Assembly (NCBI GenBank): GCA_944389925.1
Contig: CALXOD010000037.1
Location: 62,001-126,000 of the forward strand
Direction of reading: 5' to 3'
DNA: 64,000 bases
Source of the DNA: an uncultured Victivallaceae bacterium
Lineage (GTDB): Bacteria > Verrucomicrobiota > Lentisphaeria > Victivallales > Victivallaceae
The notes below the pieces were generated by a model. It did no database searches. It saw only the letters and a program-made list of their open reading frames with translations, and was not told the origin of the DNA. Positions within the stretch are counted from its first letter, which is position 1, and the number at the start of each line of letters is the position of its first letter. The translations under genes were made by a program, and so were the position numbers. Positions 26,368 to 36,137 of this stretch are shown in pieces.

Positions 26368-27243
26368 TCAAGGTTCATGACGAATGATTTCCCGGAGGAA
26401 TGCGGCAAACGCATCATGGAATTCCGGGCGGCGGAGGCCGAACTCCACCGTGCTTTTCAAAAACTCCAGTTTGTTGCCGATATCGTGGCGGCGGCCTTCA
26501 AAACGCAATCCGTACAATGGCCGATGTTCAAGCTGCAGCTTCATGGCGTCAGTCAACTGTATTTCTCCGCCTTTGCCACGTCCGGTCCGGTCCAGTGCGG
26601 CGAAAATTTCCGGAGTAAAAACGTAACGTGAGGCGATCGCAAGATTACCGGGCGCAGTGGCCGGATCCGGTTTCTCCACCAGGGCGCGGATGGAGTACAG
26701 CCGGTCGTCTTGAAGCACGGCATCAGCGATCCCATAGCGATTCACTTTTTCGCGGGGGACTTCTTCCAAAGCAACCACCGCTTCGCCGGTGCGCTCATAG
26801 GCTTCGATCAGCTGACCGATGACCGGTCGGCTGCCGCTCAGAACCGTGTCTCCCAGCAGCAGGGCAAATGGTTCGTTGCCGACAAAGGCACGCGCCCGGG
26901 TCACTGCGTCGCCAAGTCCATTCAACTGGTGTTGATATACATAATGGATGTCGGCCAGGGCGTCGATTGCCGCCAGTTCCGCCAGCAGTTCTTTTTTGCC
27001 GGAGGCATTCAGACGGGCTTCCAGCGCTGAACCGGGATGGAAATGATCCTGAATCGCATTTTTTCCGCTGCTGGTGACGATCAGAATTTCGGTAATTCCG
27101 GCAGCGGCGGCCTCTTCGACGACGTATTGGATGACCGGTTTGTCGACCAGAGGGATCATCTCCTTGGGGACAGCTCGGGTGAAGGGGAGAAACCGGGTGC
27201 CGAATCCGGCTGCGGGAATGACGGCTTTGCGGATGGCCTTCAC
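26368..27243 (-). CDS. galU: UTP-glucose-1-phosphate uridylyltransferase (GalU-type)
   Basis: A 291-residue nucleotidyltransferase making UDP-sugars from UTP and sugar 1-phosphate. The N-terminal KAVIPAAGFGTRFLPFTRAVPKEMIPLVDKPVIQY holds the nucleotide loop; FVGNEPFALLLGDTV and VEKPDP follow as expected. It starts with GTG, overlapping the stop of the GHMP kinase gene by 4 bases (GTGA), so the kinase and this enzyme are coupled in the order of a sugar-activation pathway. Whether it also uses glucuronate 1-phosphate is an open question. Confidence 0.94.
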   Translation of the reverse strand: MKAIRKAVIPAAGFGTRFLPFTRAVPKEMIPLVDKPVIQYVVEEAAAAGITEILIVTSSGKNAIQDHFHPGSALEARLNASGKKELLAELAAIDALADIHYVYQHQLNGLGDAVTRARAFVGNEPFALLLGDTVLSGSRPVIGQLIEAYERTGEAVVALEEVPREKVNRYGIADAVLQDDRLYSIRALVEKPDPATAPGNLAIASRYVFTPEIFAALDRTGRGKGGEIQLTDAMKLQLEHRPLYGLRFEGRRHDIGNKLEFLKSTVEFGLRRPEFHDAFAAFLREIIRHEP

Positions 27244-28268
27244 GGAATCACCGCCATTTCGGGAGTGCGGACGATCTCGGGACGGATGACCTCGATCTGG
27301 TGTTCGGCCAGTCGGGTGCGCAGCGCATGGAACATGGCTTCATCCTCGTAGGTGCCGATGATGGCACCGCCGGAACCGGTGAATTTCGCGGAGGCGCCAA
27401 CCTCGCGGGCCAATTCCACCATGCGGCGGTTTTTGGGACTGATCGCAGTGCCGCAGACTTCGCAGCGGAGGTCGAAATTCCGGTTCAGCAATGCCGGAAG
27501 GCGGTTGAAGGCGCGCTTTTCCAGGGCTTCCCGGACGCGGTCGGTCAGATCGGCCCATTCCCGCATGGCGGCCAATACTTCCGGTTTGCCGGCCTCAAAT
27601 TCGTCACGCAGCCGGCTGTGAAGCACCTCCGACCCTTCGGCCAGATCGGTGCGGTAGGCGATATAGCAATGGAGATCGTCGGGAATGTCCAGTTCTTCAT
27701 AACGCCCGACACCGTACTGCTGCATGTAATCGCGGTCGAAATCCATATAAACCGGCGTATTGTAGGCCTGAGCCACCCGGTCCTGCAAGCCGGCGGGAAT
27801 GCCGAGCTCGTCCCGTTCCACCGACAGAACCAGATTGGCCATATGCGGCGGAGTGATCGGCACGGAATAAAAGCGGGTCAGCGCCTGCACCGCAGCGGTG
27901 ATAATAGCGGAGGAACCCGCCAGACCGAGCCGATTGGGAATGCTGGTCCGATAGCGCAGTGTGAAGTTTCGGTTGTCCAGCCGGATGCCGCGCTCAACGC
28001 AGTAGTCATGAAATTTTCGGATCGCGGCCTTCAGCAGCCGGATACCGCCGTAGTAGCCGTAAAAACTGACGTCGGAACAGAGATGCTCGATACTTTGAAA
28101 GGTGCTGTGATCACGCAGGGACGGCAGCAGGTCGAGTTCCGGGCTTTCGTAGAGGAGGACCTCCGCCTGGTAGTTGCTGAAGACAAAGGCAATGGTTTTG
28201 CCGTGATAGCCGTCCGACGGATTGCCGATCAATGCTGCACGGGGGAATGCTCTGGTTTTAATGATCAT
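27240..28268 (-). CDS. GHMP kinase resembling glucuronokinase
   Basis: A 342-residue sugar kinase. The start AALIGNPSDGYHGKTIAF, the GHMP phosphate loop GLAGSSAIITAAV, ELGIPAGLQDRVAQAYN and ASAKFTGSGGAIIGTYED match, as I remember them, plant glucuronokinase (D-glucuronate to D-glucuronate 1-phosphate) better than galactokinase or mevalonate kinase. The ATG at 28268 is the best-supported start. The gene is followed directly by galU in a 4-base overlap. Alternatives are another sugar 1-kinase, such as one for heptose or fucose. Confidence 0.8.
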   Translation of the reverse strand: MIIKTRAFPRAALIGNPSDGYHGKTIAFVFSNYQAEVLLYESPELDLLPSLRDHSTFQSIEHLCSDVSFYGYYGGIRLLKAAIRKFHDYCVERGIRLDNRNFTLRYRTSIPNRLGLAGSSAIITAAVQALTRFYSVPITPPHMANLVLSVERDELGIPAGLQDRVAQAYNTPVYMDFDRDYMQQYGVGRYEELDIPDDLHCYIAYRTDLAEGSEVLHSRLRDEFEAGKPEVLAAMREWADLTDRVREALEKRAFNRLPALLNRNFDLRCEVCGTAISPKNRRMVELAREVGASAKFTGSGGAIIGTYEDEAMFHALRTRLAEHQIEVIRPEIVRTPEMAVIP

Positions 28269-28284
28269 GGTAGTACCTGAAAAA

Positions 28285-28857
28285 TTACAAAAAGACCGCC
28301 GCCATCGCAATGGCTACAAGAATTGCGGAAAGCAGCATGGCTCCCGCCAGAATCACCGCCGGCAGCAACCACTCCCGTCCCCGGCCGGTTTCTTCTCCGC
28401 GCGGCGCATGTCCGCCGGCACGGCGCATGGCGTTGCGTTTTCCGGCGATCCGGAAGTATTCAAGCCGCAGGTTGTCTACATTTCGAGCGAAATTCGCCCC
28501 GTCTTTTTCCGGAGAGAGTTGTCCGGTTTTTTCCTCCAGAGCCAGCAGCAGATCCCGGAGCGCCCGACTGTCGTGCAAGGTCTGTTCCGCCAGTTCCGCC
28601 TCTCCAGCCAGTTCTGCGGCGTCGTGAGCGATCCGGTTCAGAAGATCGCTCTGTGCCCGCATACCGTCCGCTTCGCGGCGAACGGCGGCCCGGGTTTGCG
28701 GCGGAGCTGCCGTTGACATGCGTTCCGGGGGCGCCGGCGATGCGGTGTTTTCCGGGGCAGCCGGGGTGCCTGTGGTTGAATCCGGCATGGGCCGGGGCTG
28801 CCGCAAGCGGTCCCGAATATTGATCAAATTGTCGCTGATGTAATCCTTACGATTCAC
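28285..28857 (-). CDS. Hypothetical tail-anchored membrane protein
   Basis: A 190-residue protein: a Pro/Thr/Ala-rich disordered segment (about 20-55), a helical coiled-coil-like region (about 55-135) and one hydrophobic helix at the extreme C-terminus (WLLPAVILAGAMLLSAILV), giving a tail-anchored topology. It ends 16 bases before the GHMP kinase start, so it may be the first gene of that operon. No function can be assigned. Confidence 0.6.
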   Translation of the reverse strand: MNRKDYISDNLINIRDRLRQPRPMPDSTTGTPAAPENTASPAPPERMSTAAPPQTRAAVRREADGMRAQSDLLNRIAHDAAELAGEAELAEQTLHDSRALRDLLLALEEKTGQLSPEKDGANFARNVDNLRLEYFRIAGKRNAMRRAGGHAPRGEETGRGREWLLPAVILAGAMLLSAILVAIAMAAVFL

Positions 28858-29067
28858 TGCATGAACTCCGGAATTGGGGGGATGGCAGAAAATTTCTCCG
28901 GATGCTGTTTTATTTCCGTTTCCGCCGATTACCGCCGGGGGATGGGAAAGTGTCGTTCAACAACCTCCTGGCGCCGACAGAACAGCGTATCCCTTGCACC
29001 GGAAACTTTCTGCCGCTGTCTGAAAATATCATACTATATCATTTAAATCCCTTTCCTGCAAGCGGGA

Positions 29068-29096
29068 TTGCAAAAAACCGCGAAAGATGGTATGTT
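29068..29096 (+). promoter_or_regulatory. Predicted mtaB promoter, giving a leaderless mRNA
   Basis: TTGCAA (29068-29073), 17 bases, TATGTT (29091-29096). The expected start point coincides with the ATG at 29103, and there is no Shine-Dalgarno sequence before that ATG. Confidence 0.4.
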
Positions 29097-29102
29097 ATCA
29101 TC

Positions 29103-30389
29103 ATGAAAGAAACGACAAAAACTGCGGTATTATTCTCTCTCGGCTGCCGGCTGAACACGGCGGATTCCGCATTGCTGGTGGATCGTCTGGAGCGAGCTGG
29201 TTACCGGGTGGCGGATATTCATGACCCCGCTGTGGTGCCCGACCTGGTGGTGATCAATTCCTGTACCGTCACTGGAGAGGCCGCCCGTAAAAGTCGCCAG
29301 ACCGCCCGGCAGCTGCGCCGTCGCTGGCCCGGTGCCCGGCTGGTGGCGACCGGCTGCAGTGCCGAGCTGGATCGTGAAGAATGGCTGCGCGACGGCGTGG
29401 CCGATGCGGTCTTGACCAATCCGGCCAAACGGCGGATTGAAGAGTTTACCGGTCCGCAGGAACCGGCACCGCCGGAATTCAGCATGACGCAATCGCGGGA
29501 GCTTTTCCGGGAGAAGGCGTGGGGGCGGTTTCCGTACCGGAGCCGGGCTTTTGTGAAAATCCAGGAGGGGTGCGGGAATTTCTGCAGTTATTGCATTGTT
29601 CCTTATGCGCGTGGGCCGGAACGTTCGCGTGATTTTGAGGAAGTGGTGGCCGATTGTCGTCAGGCACTGGCTGCCGGTATGCCGGAACTGGTTCTGACCG
29701 GAGTCAATACCGCCGCTTATCGGGATGGAGAGCGGGATCTGGGAGACCTGGTGGGGGCATTGAGCCGTCTGCCGGGTGAGTTCCGCATCCGGCTGAGCTC
29801 CACGGAGCCGCATCCGTCCAATCTGCGATTGTTGGAGATCTGGCGGGACAACCCGAAGATCTGTCGTTTCCTGCATTTGTCACTGCAGCATGGTGCGGAC
29901 CGGATTCTGAGCAGGATGAATCGACATTATACGGTGGCGGAATATGCGCGGTTTGTTGCGGCGGCGCGTGTGGCGGTGCCGGATATTTCTCTGGGAACGG
30001 ATGTAATTGTCGGTTTCCCCGGAGAGACGGATGCTGACTTTGAAGCCTCTCGGGCGGTGATTCGGGAACTGGATTTCGCCAATACGCATTTGTTTCGTTA
30101 TTCTCCGCGGCCGGGTACGCCTGCCGCTTCTTTCCCCGACCGGGTTCCGGCGGATGTGGTTAAAAAACGCTACGCGGCGCTGCAGCAGGACGCCGACGAT
30201 GCGAGAAAGCGTTTCATCCGCGGTCGGATCGGGACTGTGGTACCGGTTATTTTTGAAGAGGTCCGGTCTGATGGGTTTGCCTGGGGGTGGACGGATCACT
30301 ATATTCAGGTCCGGCGTCCCGCTGGGGAATTTCCGCTGGACCGGATTGTTGCTCTGGAACTCCGGGAGGAGGATGCCCCGGGGCTGTGA
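29103..30389 (+). CDS. mtaB: tRNA (N6-threonylcarbamoyladenosine-37-C2)-methylthiotransferase
   Basis: A 428-residue radical-SAM enzyme that converts t6A37 to ms2t6A37 in ANN-decoding tRNAs. The UPF0004 domain begins LGCRLNTADS and contains INSCTVTG and ATGCSAEL, supplying the three cysteines of the auxiliary cluster; the radical-SAM motif is CGNFCSYCIVPYARG; a TRAM domain closes the protein. ATG 29103 (MKETTKTAVLFSLGC) was chosen because upstream residues in the frame from 28902 resemble nothing. Length is normal for MtaB. Confidence 0.93.
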   Translation: MKETTKTAVLFSLGCRLNTADSALLVDRLERAGYRVADIHDPAVVPDLVVINSCTVTGEAARKSRQTARQLRRRWPGARLVATGCSAELDREEWLRDGVADAVLTNPAKRRIEEFTGPQEPAPPEFSMTQSRELFREKAWGRFPYRSRAFVKIQEGCGNFCSYCIVPYARGPERSRDFEEVVADCRQALAAGMPELVLTGVNTAAYRDGERDLGDLVGALSRLPGEFRIRLSSTEPHPSNLRLLEIWRDNPKICRFLHLSLQHGADRILSRMNRHYTVAEYARFVAAARVAVPDISLGTDVIVGFPGETDADFEASRAVIRELDFANTHLFRYSPRPGTPAASFPDRVPADVVKKRYAALQQDADDARKRFIRGRIGTVVPVIFEEVRSDGFAWGWTDHYIQVRRPAGEFPLDRIVALELREEDAPGL

Positions 30390-30460
30390 AGCCTTGCATT
30401 CCCCGAAGTGCGGGTGTATTTTAGGAAAGAACGAAAACGGAAAACAGGGGAGCCGGAATC

Positions 30461-31369
30461 ATGGAAGATCAGGAAAAGCTGGGAACGGCGGCGGAACAGA
30501 CTTCTGCTGCGGACGTTGCGCCGGACAACAAGGCCGGGGATAAGAAAACCGGAAAACGGCGGCATGCCCTGCTCTGGCGGATTCTGTTGATCATTCTGAT
30601 TGTGCTGGTTGTGGCGGGGGTGGCGCTGGTGCTTTTCCTCGATCAGATGGTGGCCGGCGCGGTGCGGACGATCGGTCCCCGGGTAACCGGTACTTCAATT
30701 GTGTTGGAGGATGTCAAGATCAACCTGCTGCGGGGGCGGGTGGAACTGGTCGGTTTCAAGGTGGGCAATCCCCCCGGATATCAGAAGCCGGACGCGTTTG
30801 TGCTGGACAGTTTCATCTGCCGGGTGCAGCCCGGTTCGCTGCTGAGCGACAAGATCGTGGTCGAGGAGGTGCTGATCGACGGGATGATCGTGGATTTTGA
30901 GCCGAGCATCACCGACGGCAGCAATCTTGCGGTCATTCAGAAGAATGTGGAAAAATTCGCCGGCGGCGAGAAAACTGAAGAGCCCGCGGCGGAACCGGCG
31001 GCCGACGAACCCGACGCGGGCGGGGAAAAGGCGGCGAAGAAGGTGGTGATCCGGCTGCTGCGGGTGGCCGGAGTCGGGCTTTCCGTGGGCTCCGCCGTCG
31101 GCATTACGCTGCCGGAGATCACGCTGACCGATCTGGGCGAAGGCCGCTCGATGGGCGAAGTGATCGAGGAATTCTACGTGGCGCTGATGCGGAGCGTCAG
31201 CGAAGTGGCGTCGAGCGAACTGCTGAAGGCGACGGGCGAGGGACTGAAGAAGCTCGGGGACGACGTCGGTCAGGCGGGAGCCGATCTGGGTAAATCCCTG
31301 AACAAGACTGGCGACGATCTCGGGAAGGACGTGAACAAGGCGGTGGATAAGCTCAAACAATTGTTCTGA
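30461..31369 (+). CDS. AsmA-like single-pass membrane protein
   Basis: A 302-residue protein: a charged cytoplasmic start (1-38), a transmembrane helix (about 40-63), then an AsmA/DUF748-like segment (TSIVLEDVKINLLRGRVELVGFKVGNPPGY ... LLSDKIVVEEVLIDGMIVDFE), an acidic linker (about 165-190) and a long amphipathic helix with repeated LGKSLNKTGDDLGKDVNKA units at the C-terminus. AsmA-type proteins sit in the periplasm and affect outer-membrane lipid transport. GGGGAG lies upstream of the ATG, and a terminator follows the gene. Confidence 0.65.
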   Translation: MEDQEKLGTAAEQTSAADVAPDNKAGDKKTGKRRHALLWRILLIILIVLVVAGVALVLFLDQMVAGAVRTIGPRVTGTSIVLEDVKINLLRGRVELVGFKVGNPPGYQKPDAFVLDSFICRVQPGSLLSDKIVVEEVLIDGMIVDFEPSITDGSNLAVIQKNVEKFAGGEKTEEPAAEPAADEPDAGGEKAAKKVVIRLLRVAGVGLSVGSAVGITLPEITLTDLGEGRSMGEVIEEFYVALMRSVSEVASSELLKATGEGLKKLGDDVGQAGADLGKSLNKTGDDLGKDVNKAVDKLKQLF

Positions 31370-31387
31370 GCTATTCCGTTTCCGCGG

Positions 31388-31419
31388 ATGCGGCCGGGGG
31401 GAACCGGCCGCATGTTTTT
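31388..31419 (+). terminator. Terminator between the AsmA-like gene and leuS
   Basis: Perfect 10-bp stem ATGCGGCCGG/CCGGCCGCAT followed by GTTTTTA on the plus strand. Confidence 0.8.
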
Positions 31420-31473
31420 ATGGGCCGATATTGGGAATTTTATTCGTAATTATTATAAAAGCAGGGATTTTTT

Positions 31474-34032
31474 ATGGCATCGGAATATGATTTTTCCGCG
31501 ATAGAGAAGAAATGGCAGGATTTCTGGGAACGCAACCGGACATTCCGGGCCGAGGACCGGTTTGACCGGCCGAAATATTATGTGCTGGATATGTTTCCGT
31601 ACCCCAGTGGAGCGGGATTGCACGTCGGCCATCCGGAGGGATATACCGCGACGGATATCATTGCCCGCTACAAGCGTATGTGCGGCTTTAATGTGCTGCA
31701 TCCGATGGGCTGGGACGCTTTCGGGCTGCCGGCAGAACAGTATGCGGTGGAGACCGGCACGCATCCGGCAATTACGACGGAGAAGAACATCAACAAATTC
31801 CGCCAGCAGATCAAGGCGCTCGGTTTCAGTTATGACTGGGATCGGGAAATCAACACCACCGATCCGGCTTATTTCAAATGGACGCAATGGATTTTTGCAC
31901 AGCTTCACCGCAAGGGACTGGCCTATTTGGATGAAGTTGCGGTGAACTGGTGTCCCGCGCTCGGAACGGTGCTCGCCAATGAAGAGGTGATCGATGGCCG
32001 CAGCGAACGCGGCAATCATCCGGTGTACCGCAAACCGATGAAGCAGTGGATGCTGAAGATCACGGAATATGCTGAACGACTGCTGAATGATCTGGACGAA
32101 CTCGACTGGCCGGAAGGCATCAAGGAGATGCAGCGCAACTGGATCGGGAAATCCACCGGTGCCGAAGTGATTTTTGAAACCGATTGCGGCCAGTCGGTTA
32201 CCGTCTATACCACCCGGCCGGACACTCTGTTCGGTGCGACCTATATGGTGCTGGCTCCCGAACACCCGCTGGTTGATGCGTTGACCCGACCGGAACGCCG
32301 TGCCGCGGTGAACGCATACCGGGAAGCCGCCGCCCGCAAAAACGATTTGGATCGGACCGAGCTTGCCACCGAAAAAACCGGCGAATTCACCGGTGCTTAT
32401 GCGGTCAATCCGGTCAATGGGGAAAAGATTCCGATCTGGATTGCCGATTATGTGTTGATCAGTTACGGTACCGGTGCGATCATGGCGGTGCCGGCGCACG
32501 ATACGCGGGACTTCGAATTCGCTCAGAAATTCGGACTGCCGGTGCGCTGCATCATCGAACCGGATCCGGAACAGGCCGCTGCGGAAAAGGTGGACGTTGC
32601 CGCCGTGCTGGCCGGCAAGGCCTGCTGGACCGGCGAAGGCCGTCTGATCAATTCCGCCAATGAGGACGGGCTGAACCTCAACGGCATGTCCGTGGCCCAG
32701 TCCAAACCGGCCGCAACGGAATACCTGGCCGCCCGTGGCCGCGGACGGGCCTCGGTCAAGTATAAATTGCGTGACTGGCTGTTCAGCCGGCAGCGTTACT
32801 GGGGGGAACCGTTCCCGATCATTCATTATGAGGATGGTTCGATCGAGTTGGTCGATGACTCGGAATTGCCGGTGCTGCCGCCGGAAATGGACGACTACAA
32901 GCCTGCCGGTACCGGGGAATCCCCGCTGGCCAGAGCGGAAGAGTGGCTGAATTACACCGACCCGAAGACCGGTCGCAAAGGACGGCGGGAAACCAATACC
33001 ATGCCGCAGTGGGCAGGTTCATGCTGGTACTATCTGCGTTATATTGATCCTCACAACCCGGACGCGGCCTGGGATCCGGCCAAAGAAAAATACTGGATGC
33101 CGGTGGATTTGTATGTCGGCGGGGCGGAGCATGCGGTGTTGCATTTGCTCTATGCGCGGTTCTGGCACAAGGTTCTGTTCGATCTCGGTCTGGTATCGAC
33201 CAAGGAGCCGTTCCGAAAGCTGGTCAACCAGGGGATGATTCTGGGTACTTCCTACAAGGATGCCCGCGGAGTACTGGTGCCGGTTGACCGGGTTGAGCAG
33301 ACTCCTGCCGGTCCGGTCAGCAAGGACACTGGAGAACCGTTGACGGAATTTCCTGCGAAAATGTCGAAATCCCTGCGCAATGTCGTCAATCCTGACGATG
33401 TGATCCGTGAATACGGCGCCGACAGTATGCGCTTGTACGAGATGTTTATGGGACCGCTGGAGGCCACAAAACCCTGGAATACTCAAGGGGTGGAGGGGGT
33501 GCATCGGTTCTTGAAGCGTTCGTTCCGATTGATTGCCGATGCCCGGATTGTGGACCGGCCCTGTGATGCCGATGAGGCGCGCGTCATGCACGGTGCGATC
33601 AAAAAGGTGACCGGGGATTTGGAACAGTTCGGCTTCAATACGGCGATCAGTGCTCTGATGATTTATGTGAATGAGTTCTCCGCGCGGGCGGAAATGCCGC
33701 GGGAAGCAGCAGAGCAGTTTGTCAAACTCTTGTCGGTATTTGCGCCGCATCTGGGCGAGGAACTCTGGCAGATGCTCGGTCATACGGATACCATCGCCTA
33801 TGAGCCCTGGCCGCGCTGGGATGAAAATGCATTGAAAGTCAGTGAAGTGGAAATCCTTGTGCAGATTCTGGGCAAACCACGGGCCCGGCTGATGATGCCG
33901 GTGGGGGCGGATCGGGCTCAAATGGAACAGCTGGCGCTGGCCGATGCCGGGGTACAGGCGGCGCTCGACGGCAGGACGGTGCGCAAGGTGATCTGTGTAC
34001 CTGGCCGGTTGGTGAACATCGTTGTCGGCTGA
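31474..34032 (+). CDS. leuS: Leucyl-tRNA synthetase
   Basis: The 852-residue class I synthetase charging tRNA-Leu. The HIGH motif appears as [12 protein letters not shown] after [10 protein letters not shown], the CP1 editing domain spans about 220-410 ([21 protein letters not shown] ... [19 protein letters not shown]), and [14 protein letters not shown] is the KMSKS loop. Anticodon-binding and C-terminal domains are present and length is normal. Its own terminator-separated unit suggests a separate promoter around 31430-31460. Confidence 0.98.
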   Translation: MASEYDFSAIEKKWQDFWERNRTFRAEDRFDRPKYYVLDMFPYPSGAGLHVGHPEGYTATDIIARYKRMCGFNVLHPMGWDAFGLPAEQYAVETGTHPAITTEKNINKFRQQIKALGFSYDWDREINTTDPAYFKWTQWIFAQLHRKGLAYLDEVAVNWCPALGTVLANEEVIDGRSERGNHPVYRKPMKQWMLKITEYAERLLNDLDELDWPEGIKEMQRNWIGKSTGAEVIFETDCGQSVTVYTTRPDTLFGATYMVLAPEHPLVDALTRPERRAAVNAYREAAARKNDLDRTELATEKTGEFTGAYAVNPVNGEKIPIWIADYVLISYGTGAIMAVPAHDTRDFEFAQKFGLPVRCIIEPDPEQAAAEKVDVAAVLAGKACWTGEGRLINSANEDGLNLNGMSVAQSKPAATEYLAARGRGRASVKYKLRDWLFSRQRYWGEPFPIIHYEDGSIELVDDSELPVLPPEMDDYKPAGTGESPLARAEEWLNYTDPKTGRKGRRETNTMPQWAGSCWYYLRYIDPHNPDAAWDPAKEKYWMPVDLYVGGAEHAVLHLLYARFWHKVLFDLGLVSTKEPFRKLVNQGMILGTSYKDARGVLVPVDRVEQTPAGPVSKDTGEPLTEFPAKMSKSLRNVVNPDDVIREYGADSMRLYEMFMGPLEATKPWNTQGVEGVHRFLKRSFRLIADARIVDRPCDADEARVMHGAIKKVTGDLEQFGFNTAISALMIYVNEFSARAEMPREAAEQFVKLLSVFAPHLGEELWQMLGHTDTIAYEPWPRWDENALKVSEVEILVQILGKPRARLMMPVGADRAQMEQLALADAGVQAALDGRTVRKVICVPGRLVNIVVG

Positions 34033-34090
34033 CGGCTGCCGGTCATCCCGGAGAAGAGGATCACGGAGGGGAGGAAAGGAACCGTTTTCT

Positions 34091-34783
34091 ATGGTATATT
34101 TTGTGACTGGGATTGATACCGGGATCGGAAAAACATTCGCTACCGGGGTGATGGCCCGTTACCTGCATGAACGCGGGTTCCGGGTGATCACCCAGAAGCT
34201 GGTGCAGACCGGGAATGTCGGTTATTCCGAGGATCTGGATATGCACCGGCGGTTGATGGGAACCGGGCCGTTGCCGGAGGATGAGGCCGGCTGGACCCGG
34301 CCGGCGATTTTTTCATTTCCGGCTTCGCCGCATCTGGCGGCGGAACTGGACGGACGCACGGTGGACCTGGAGGCAATTGCCGCGGCAACCCGGCATCTGG
34401 CGGAACGGTATGAATATGTGCTGGTCGAGGGTGCCGGCGGTCCTGCTGTGCCGCTGACACGGGATCTGCTCACGATTGATTATGTGGCTGAGAAGGCATA
34501 TCCGGTGATCCTGGTGACATCCGGCCGTCTGGGGTCGATCAATCATACGCTGCTGGCGCTGGAGGCGTTCGCCCGGCGAGGAATCCGGGTTTGCGGGCTG
34601 GTTTACAATCATTCGGCCAAAGAGGATCCGGTGATTGCGGCAGATACCCGCAAGGTTATGCTGGAGGCCCTGGCTGATTTCGGGTATCCGGAGGTGCTGG
34701 TGGAAATTCCGGAGATCCGGGATCCTGACTGCTGTCCGGTGCCGGACTGCGGTGCTCTGTTCATGCCGGAGAAGCAACGATGA
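34091..34783 (+). CDS. bioD: Dethiobiotin synthetase
   Basis: A 230-residue ATP-dependent carboxylase that closes the ureido ring of biotin. The P-loop is VTGIDTGIGKTFATG, followed by QKLVQTGN and LVEGAGGPAVPL as in the family. ATG 34091 is preceded by GGAGGGGAGGAAAGG. It overlaps bioA by 4 bases (ATGA). bioB and bioF are not in the window. Confidence 0.94.
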   Translation: MVYFVTGIDTGIGKTFATGVMARYLHERGFRVITQKLVQTGNVGYSEDLDMHRRLMGTGPLPEDEAGWTRPAIFSFPASPHLAAELDGRTVDLEAIAAATRHLAERYEYVLVEGAGGPAVPLTRDLLTIDYVAEKAYPVILVTSGRLGSINHTLLALEAFARRGIRVCGLVYNHSAKEDPVIAADTRKVMLEALADFGYPEVLVEIPEIRDPDCCPVPDCGALFMPEKQR

Positions 34784-36072
34784 AAGTTGACGAACTCTCT
34801 TCTCTGCTGGAGTTTGATCGTCGGCATGTATGGCATCCTTACGCTTCGGCGACGGAGCCGCCGCCGGTCAACTGTGCGGTCAAGGCTGCCGGATCGGTTA
34901 TCACGCTGGCTGACGGAACGGAATTGATCGACGGGCTCTCCTCCTGGTGGTGCGTGGCTCACGGACACAACCATCCGCGGTTGACGGCGGCGATTCAGGA
35001 ACAGCTGCAGGAATTCTGCCAGATCATGTTCGCGGGATTCACGCATGCACCTGCGGTAGAGTTGTCCCGACGGCTGCTGGCGGTGGTGCCGGAGGGGATG
35101 TCCCGGGTGTTTTATGCTGATTCCGGATCGATTGCGGTGGAGGTCGCGGTCAAAATGGCACTGCAATACCAGTTCTCCACCGGACACGGTTCCCGGACCC
35201 GGATGCTGACCGTGCGCGGCGGTTATCACGGGGATACGGTGGGGACGATGGCGTTGAGCGATCCGGACGGCATGCACGGCTGTTTTGCGCATGTGCTGCC
35301 CCGGCATATTTTTGCACCGATACCGCCGGTGGCTTTCGGGGCGGAATGGGACGATGCGGCGCTGGCCCCGGTGGCGGAGTTGCTGGAACGGCACGGGGAG
35401 GAGGTCGCAGGAGTGATTCTCGAGCCGGTTCTTCAGGGAGCGGGGGGCATGCGGTTTTATCATCCCGCCTATCTGCGCGGTCTGCGGGAATTGTGCGACC
35501 GGCACGGCGTGTTGCTGGTGCTGGACGAGGTAGCGACCGGTTTCGGGCGGACCGGGAAATTCTTTGCCGCGGAATATGCGGGGATTTCGCCGGATATCAT
35601 GTGTGTCGGCAAGGCGTTGACGGGAGGAACGGTGACCCTGGCGGCGACGTTGTGCAATGAACGGGTGGCGACAGGGATTTCTAAAGGTGCTCCGGGACGG
35701 TTGATGCACGGCCCCACGTTCATGGCCAATCCGCTGGCCTGCGCTGCCGGATGCGCATCTCTGGCCCTGTTCGAGGAATACGACTGGTCGGAGAAGGTAC
35801 GGGGTATAGAAGGACAGCTCCGCCGGGAACTGGCACCGGCCGCCTCTCTGCCGGGAGCGACAGACGTTCGAGTGCTGGGGGCGGTTGGTGTTATTGAGTT
35901 GGAGCAGTCGTTGTCTCCAGGTGCGCTGATGCCGTTTCTGCTCCGGGAAGGAGTCTGGCTGCGTCCGATCGGTCGTTATTTGTATACCATGCCGCCTTTT
36001 GTGATCAGCGCGTCGGAATTGAGCCGGATTACCGGTGTCATGGTCCGGATCGCCGCTGGAGAAGGGTTGTAA
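34780..36072 (+). CDS. bioA: Adenosylmethionine-8-amino-7-oxononanoate aminotransferase
   Basis: A 430-residue PLP enzyme of the class III aminotransferases that makes 7,8-diaminopelargonate from KAPA with SAM as amino donor. HVWHPYASATEPPPVNC and GLSSWWCVAHGHNHP are BioA signatures; MCVGKALTGGTVTLAATLC holds the PLP lysine; VLDEVATGFGRTGKFFA holds the PLP-binding Asp. It is translationally coupled to bioD and supplies the biotin used by the nearby BirA and OadA. Confidence 0.96.
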   Translation: MKVDELSSLLEFDRRHVWHPYASATEPPPVNCAVKAAGSVITLADGTELIDGLSSWWCVAHGHNHPRLTAAIQEQLQEFCQIMFAGFTHAPAVELSRRLLAVVPEGMSRVFYADSGSIAVEVAVKMALQYQFSTGHGSRTRMLTVRGGYHGDTVGTMALSDPDGMHGCFAHVLPRHIFAPIPPVAFGAEWDDAALAPVAELLERHGEEVAGVILEPVLQGAGGMRFYHPAYLRGLRELCDRHGVLLVLDEVATGFGRTGKFFAAEYAGISPDIMCVGKALTGGTVTLAATLCNERVATGISKGAPGRLMHGPTFMANPLACAAGCASLALFEEYDWSEKVRGIEGQLRRELAPAASLPGATDVRVLGAVGVIELEQSLSPGALMPFLLREGVWLRPIGRYLYTMPPFVISASELSRITGVMVRIAAGEGL

Positions 36073-36137
36073 AACGGGATTGTACATGTATATTTTCACG
36101 AAACCCGCACAAGGTCGGGTTCAGGCAGGTGATGAAA

